Program-made: the position numbers and the translations under genes
Notes under the pieces: model-generated
The model's input: only the letters and a program-made list of their open reading frames with translations
Database searches by the model: none
What the model was told of the DNA's origin: nothing
Part shown: positions 49,219-52,207 of the stretch, in pieces
Numbering within the stretch: the first letter of the stretch is position 1
Layout of the letters: the number at the start of each line of letters is the position of its first letter
Assembly (NCBI GenBank): GCA_025370845.1
Contig: JAMXFF010000016.1
Span: 67,919 to 120,125 of the forward strand
Direction: 5' to 3'
Origin: Laspinema palackyanum D2a
GTDB taxonomy: Bacteria; Cyanobacteriota; Cyanobacteriia; Cyanobacteriales; Laspinemataceae
DNA length: 52,207 bases

Positions 49219-50094
49219 ATGAGCGACTTTCGCATAGACAGTTTCGAGTCCCGGATAAATGGCGATCGCGTAAATCTACCCTTGCCCGAATCCCCTATTA
49301 TCGCTGACAATCATCCCTGTACCCCTCGTCAGCGCGATCGCAATATGGACTCTATCGCCGCACTCTGCAAGGAACTCAACGAACTGGTGCGCCAAGGGTG
49401 CCAGTACCCGCCGCAACATCTCCAGCGGCGGAAAATCATGGACCAAATTGTTCGGAAAATCGAACAGTCTGGCAAACTCTATCTCAAGCGCACTCGGGAG
49501 AACTCCCTGGACTATCCCGATGCCTTACAGCAGACTTGGCTGTATTTTTCCCATAACCTGTACCAAACTTACGACCCCGATCGCCCGGGCAGTTGCCTGA
49601 TACCCTGGTTATGGGAGTATCTGAAAAAACGACTCCTCGACATCGAGATCGGCGACTGTACTCGCACCACAGACCCCGAAACCGGCGAACGGAAGCGCCG
49701 GAAAATTTTCTACGCGCCACCTGTGGCAGACTCCGAGGGAAACTTAATCAATCCCCTGGACTTTATCCCTGCACCCAACGATCCCAAACCCCTGCTCGAT
49801 CGCACCTTAGACTGGGTGAACAGCGACCCTAGCGGCATCCTACAGGGAGTTACCATGCGCGATCGCCAGGATATAACCGCCCAAGTTGTCTTGAAATTGC
49901 TTTTACCTCCCGATTGCCTGAATCAGACCGAAATCGCCAAGCACTTGCACCTGCCACAACCCAGCAGCATCCAAACCTTCTACAAAAAATGCCTGCGCCT
50001 GTTGCTGGAATATTGGGAACTGGACGAACCCCAAATTCAAGCCATCTTGCCACCCAAAAAACCAAGCCAAAAACAACCCCGAGGTGAGTCCTAA
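49219..50094 (+). CDS. Sigma-70-like protein
   Basis: The 291-residue protein looks like a divergent sigma-70 family factor. A helical stretch with YPDALQQTWLYFSHNLYQTY, DPDRPGSCLIPWLWEYLKKR (about 97-140) resembles region 2, and a C-terminal NQTEIAKHLHLPQPSSIQTF, YKKCLRLLLEYW segment (about 232-263) resembles a region 4 helix-turn-helix. Such sigma-like proteins are common in cyanobacteria next to DUF1822 genes. A perfect AGGAGGTGA Shine-Dalgarno precedes ATG 49219. Its stop overlaps the DUF1822 start (TAATG at 50092-50096), implying coupled translation. Whether it binds RNA polymerase is unproven. Confidence 0.75.
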   Translation: MSDFRIDSFESRINGDRVNLPLPESPIIADNHPCTPRQRDRNMDSIAALCKELNELVRQGCQYPPQHLQRRKIMDQIVRKIEQSGKLYLKRTRENSLDYPDALQQTWLYFSHNLYQTYDPDRPGSCLIPWLWEYLKKRLLDIEIGDCTRTTDPETGERKRRKIFYAPPVADSEGNLINPLDFIPAPNDPKPLLDRTLDWVNSDPSGILQGVTMRDRQDITAQVVLKLLLPPDCLNQTEIAKHLHLPQPSSIQTFYKKCLRLLLEYWELDEPQIQAILPPKKPSQKQPRGES

Positions 50095-50906
50095 TGAGTA
50101 CAACCCAGATTCGAGAACAACCGATAGACGACTTCAGTATCACCATTCCCCTCACGGAGGAAGATAGAGACATTGCCGATATCTTTGCCGTCACCCAACC
50201 CAACCCCGAAGCAGCAGAACGAGTGCGCCGTAACACCCTCAGTGTAATTGCCCTCGCCTTTTATTTAGACCTGCACCAAATCGAAACCGATATCACATCG
50301 GGACAACTCTGGAACCGAAAACAACGGCAAACCCAGGATATTGCAGACTTGCCATTACCGGGAATCGGATGGATAGAATGTCGCGCCTTTAGCCCCCACC
50401 AAACCGAAATCCGCCTCCCGCCACACCCCGAACCCCAAAGAATTGGCTATGTGGGAGTCGAACTCAACCCCGACACCCCCGAAACTGCCAAACTCCTGGG
50501 ATTTGTCGCCCCCTCCGACAGCAAAACCCCCCTGGAAACCTTACACCGAGAGCAACTAGGCTCCCTAGACGACCTCCTAGATGTCCTCACCCGCCTAGAA
50601 CTCCTAAAAGCAATCTTAGCCACCCGAGACGACTCACCCCTACCCGAAACCCTGCGCCAAAGAGCCATTACCGAACTGCAACGAGTCTACGCCGCCAGTC
50701 CCGACGAACCCTGGGAATGGGCAGGTTTAGCCGAACAGCGATTATTTGACGACACTCTCACCCGTAACAGTCAAGACCTCATGGTAACAAAAAACCGAGA
50801 AACCCCCACCCAATCAGACCCCGATAAACACCGCCTCCACCAGCGCTCATTTTTAGAGTCAGTCCTAGAAGAAATGGACGAACAATGGCGCAAATTAACC
50901 GAATAA
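50094..50906 (+). CDS. DUF1822 family protein
   Basis: The 270-residue protein is of the cyanobacterial DUF1822 type: SITIPLTEEDRDIADIFAVT, NTLSVIALAFYLDLHQIETD, LPLPGIGWIECRAFSPHQTE and GYVGVELNPDTPETAKLLGF. It shares one base with the stop of the sigma-like gene, so they are translationally coupled. The biochemical role is unknown. In cyanobacteria DUF1822 genes often neighbour sigma-like and CHAT/TPR or CHASE2 genes; here a YbjN-TPR gene follows. Antitoxin, anti-sigma or scaffold functions are possible but unsupported by sequence. Confidence 0.82.
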   Translation: MSTTQIREQPIDDFSITIPLTEEDRDIADIFAVTQPNPEAAERVRRNTLSVIALAFYLDLHQIETDITSGQLWNRKQRQTQDIADLPLPGIGWIECRAFSPHQTEIRLPPHPEPQRIGYVGVELNPDTPETAKLLGFVAPSDSKTPLETLHREQLGSLDDLLDVLTRLELLKAILATRDDSPLPETLRQRAITELQRVYAASPDEPWEWAGLAEQRLFDDTLTRNSQDLMVTKNRETPTQSDPDKHRLHQRSFLESVLEEMDEQWRKLTE

Positions 50907-50943
50907 CTCCAGTCGCAACAAACGGCGGGGGTTAAAACCCCAT

Positions 50944-51090
50944 AGCAACAAACGGCGGGGGTTAAAACCCCCGCCTAATAGCTAAAGTCGTCTAAAGACG
51001 ACTGCAAGTCTTATCCCGTGGTGTTTTTAGTCGGTTTTTAACCGACTTGAGCTGTTAGGCGGGGGTTTAAACCCCCGCCGGGTGTTGCTT
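50944..51090. mobile_element. 147-bp element with 40-bp inverted ends around GGCGGGGG palindromes
   Basis: The left end AGCAACAAACGGCGGGGGTT and the right end GGCGGGGGTTTAAACCCCCG onward to GGGTGTTGCTT are inverted copies. Inside are AGTCGTCTAAAGACGACT and AGTCGGTTTTTAACCGACT hairpins. A partial extra copy of the left end (50915-50943) precedes it. This is a small non-coding dispersed element between the DUF1822 gene and the YbjN-TPR gene. Confidence 0.78.
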
Positions 51091-51257
51091 AGTTCGTAGT
51101 AACGCCTTCAGGCGTTATCCCTCTTCCTTCGCGCACACTAGCGAGCAAGATGCAAAGCCTGCGGCATAGCTTCGCTTACCGCACTCCCAAAATACCCGAA
51201 TAACTCCGAGAACCGCTATATCCTCCCCCCCCCCAACCCAAATCACAACCCAAACCC
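51091..51257. repeat. Palindromic repeat copy and dispersed repeat upstream of YbjN-TPR
   Basis: GTTCGTAGTAACGCCTTCAG onward (51091-51117) is one copy of the 35-bp family. About 51143-51185 (GAGCAAGATGCAAAGCCTGC...CTTCGCTTACCGCACTC) is a diverged copy of the block near 160-203. A C-run (CCTCCCCCCCCCC) near 51222-51234 precedes the next gene. Confidence 0.7.
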
Positions 51258-52207
51258 ATGACAACCACACTCAAACAAATCACCCAATTCCTCGACACCC
51301 AAAACTGCACCTATCAAACCGAACCCGAAAACAACCGCATCCACCTCACCAGCGAGGGACTGCCAGTCATCCTCCACCTAGAAGAAAACGGCGAACTCTT
51401 ACGCTGCTTTATTCCGCAACTCCTCACCATCCCAGCAGAACATCCCTACGCCGAAACCGCAATGGCAACCCTGCTGCACCTCGGGAGGGAACTCAAACTC
51501 GTGCGCTGGCAACGGAACCCCTCCGATGGCGAAGTCCGCATCACCACCGAAATCCCCCTAGAAGATGGCACCCTCACCCCCCGCCAGTTCCAACGCACCC
51601 TCACCGGGTTAGTGGATTTAGGAAAACTCGCAAAACAGCGCCTAGAAACCGTATTAACCACCGGAGACGATCCAGGAATGCCAGACCCCTCGGATCCCTC
51701 CACCGCCAATGAGGTCCTCCAATTTCTGCAAGCGCTGATAGAGGCAGAAGTCACCGGAGGGGAGGAATTCGTCCACCCCCTATTATCCGCCCATCTCTCC
51801 TTACTAGACCAACGGTTTGTGGCAGCAATCACCACCCTCGCCCATGCTATCTATGCTCAAGGGGATTTACAACAGTCGGAGATGATGGCGGGATTGATTG
51901 GAAACCTCAGTATCAGCATTCAAGAGTTTCCCGGGGGTAATTTTTTGGAGAATCAGAACATTGCCATTGCCGGTTACCAGTTAGTCTTGGAACGATTTCC
52001 CCGAGAGAGATCTCCCGACAAATACGCCCCAACCCTCACCAATCTGGGGAATGCCTACCGCAACCGCGCTGAAGTGGGAGACAATAGCGCCGAAAACCTG
52101 AGTTGGGCAATTGCTGCCTATCAGGAAGCTCAGGAAATCTACCGCCATCTGAAATTGTTCAAGGATTTGGCAGGCACTCTCAACAACCTGGGGATTGCCT
52201 ACTGCAA
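51258..52207 (+). CDS. YbjN-TPR protein, cut by window end
   Basis: At least 316 residues are visible, with no stop before the edge. The first 150 residues are YbjN-like (LHLGRELKLVRWQRNPSDGE then VRITTEIPLEDGTLTPRQF), a paralogue of the gene at 48624. After a linker the sequence becomes helical with TPR-like units (LGNAYRNRAEVGDNSAENLS, AIAAYQEAQEIYRHLKLFKD, LAGTLNNLGIAYC). Cyanobacterial proteins starting like this often continue with more TPRs and a C-terminal CHAT caspase-like protease; that part is outside the window and cannot be confirmed. Confidence 0.82.
   Translation, partial: MTTTLKQITQFLDTQNCTYQTEPENNRIHLTSEGLPVILHLEENGELLRCFIPQLLTIPAEHPYAETAMATLLHLGRELKLVRWQRNPSDGEVRITTEIPLEDGTLTPRQFQRTLTGLVDLGKLAKQRLETVLTTGDDPGMPDPSDPSTANEVLQFLQALIEAEVTGGEEFVHPLLSAHLSLLDQRFVAAITTLAHAIYAQGDLQQSEMMAGLIGNLSISIQEFPGGNFLENQNIAIAGYQLVLERFPRERSPDKYAPTLTNLGNAYRNRAEVGDNSAENLSWAIAAYQEAQEIYRHLKLFKDLAGTLNNLGIAYC

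Overview
This window comes from a cyanobacterium. It carries psbE-psbF-psbL-psbJ, ndhC-ndhK-ndhJ, the Mg-protoporphyrin methyltransferase chlM, ycf48 and a membrane-anchored rubredoxin. The octamer GCGATCGC (HIP1) is dense throughout. The many interspersed palindromic repeats, toxin-antitoxin genes, STAND/NACHT ATPases and PEP-CTERM-type protein suggest a large, repeat-rich filamentous (Oscillatoriales-like) genome; that last placement is inference.

Layout. 1-11.1 kb: repeat array, M28 peptidase, tldD, a PAS-GAF-GGDEF-EAL protein, a small antitoxin-like gene, tldE/pmbA, a DUF1232 membrane protein, an alpha/beta-hydrolase-fold protein without a visible nucleophile, and a free-standing CdiA-CT-like toxin with a probable immunity gene. 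11.1-15.8 kb: photosynthesis block. ndhCKJ (minus) diverges from rubA-ycf48-psbEFLJ (plus), and a complete 339-bp MITE-like element with an 11-bp target duplication sits in the divergent spacer. 15.8-20 kb: two head-to-head arrays of a 35-bp palindromic repeat, a large proline/acid-rich protein, another repeat array and a membrane desaturase.

20.2-22.7 kb is a toxin-antitoxin cluster: vapBC, parD with a dead parE, hicBA and an orphan AbrB-type antitoxin. 22.8-27 kb holds a STAND ATPase split into an NTPase gene and a 13-14-blade WD40 gene, followed by nested repeat elements. 27.8-31 kb: miaB, a methyltransferase and an MscS channel. 31-35.3 kb is a defence-like area: a second NACHT ATPase and a decayed DUF262 + HEPN (MAE_28990-type) pair.

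35.6-45.1 kb is mostly housekeeping: ispH, an SGNH hydrolase, an amt ammonium transporter with a textbook NtcA promoter and a long structured leader, purE, nagA, mgsA, chlM, two tandem paralogous small membrane proteins and a DUF423 protein. 45.4-48.2 kb encodes a large VIT/vWA integral membrane protein ending in a PEP-CTERM-like tail. 48.6 kb to the end is a possible single system: YbjN-like protein, sigma-70-like protein, DUF1822 protein (start and stop overlapping) and a YbjN-TPR protein cut by the window edge.

The most interesting items are the sigma-like/DUF1822/YbjN-TPR cassette, the orphan CDI-type toxin-immunity pair, the decayed DUF262-HEPN pair, the split STAND protein, the NtcA-driven amt leader, and the MITE insertions with visible target duplications. 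All calls are from reading the sequence; no database search was run.
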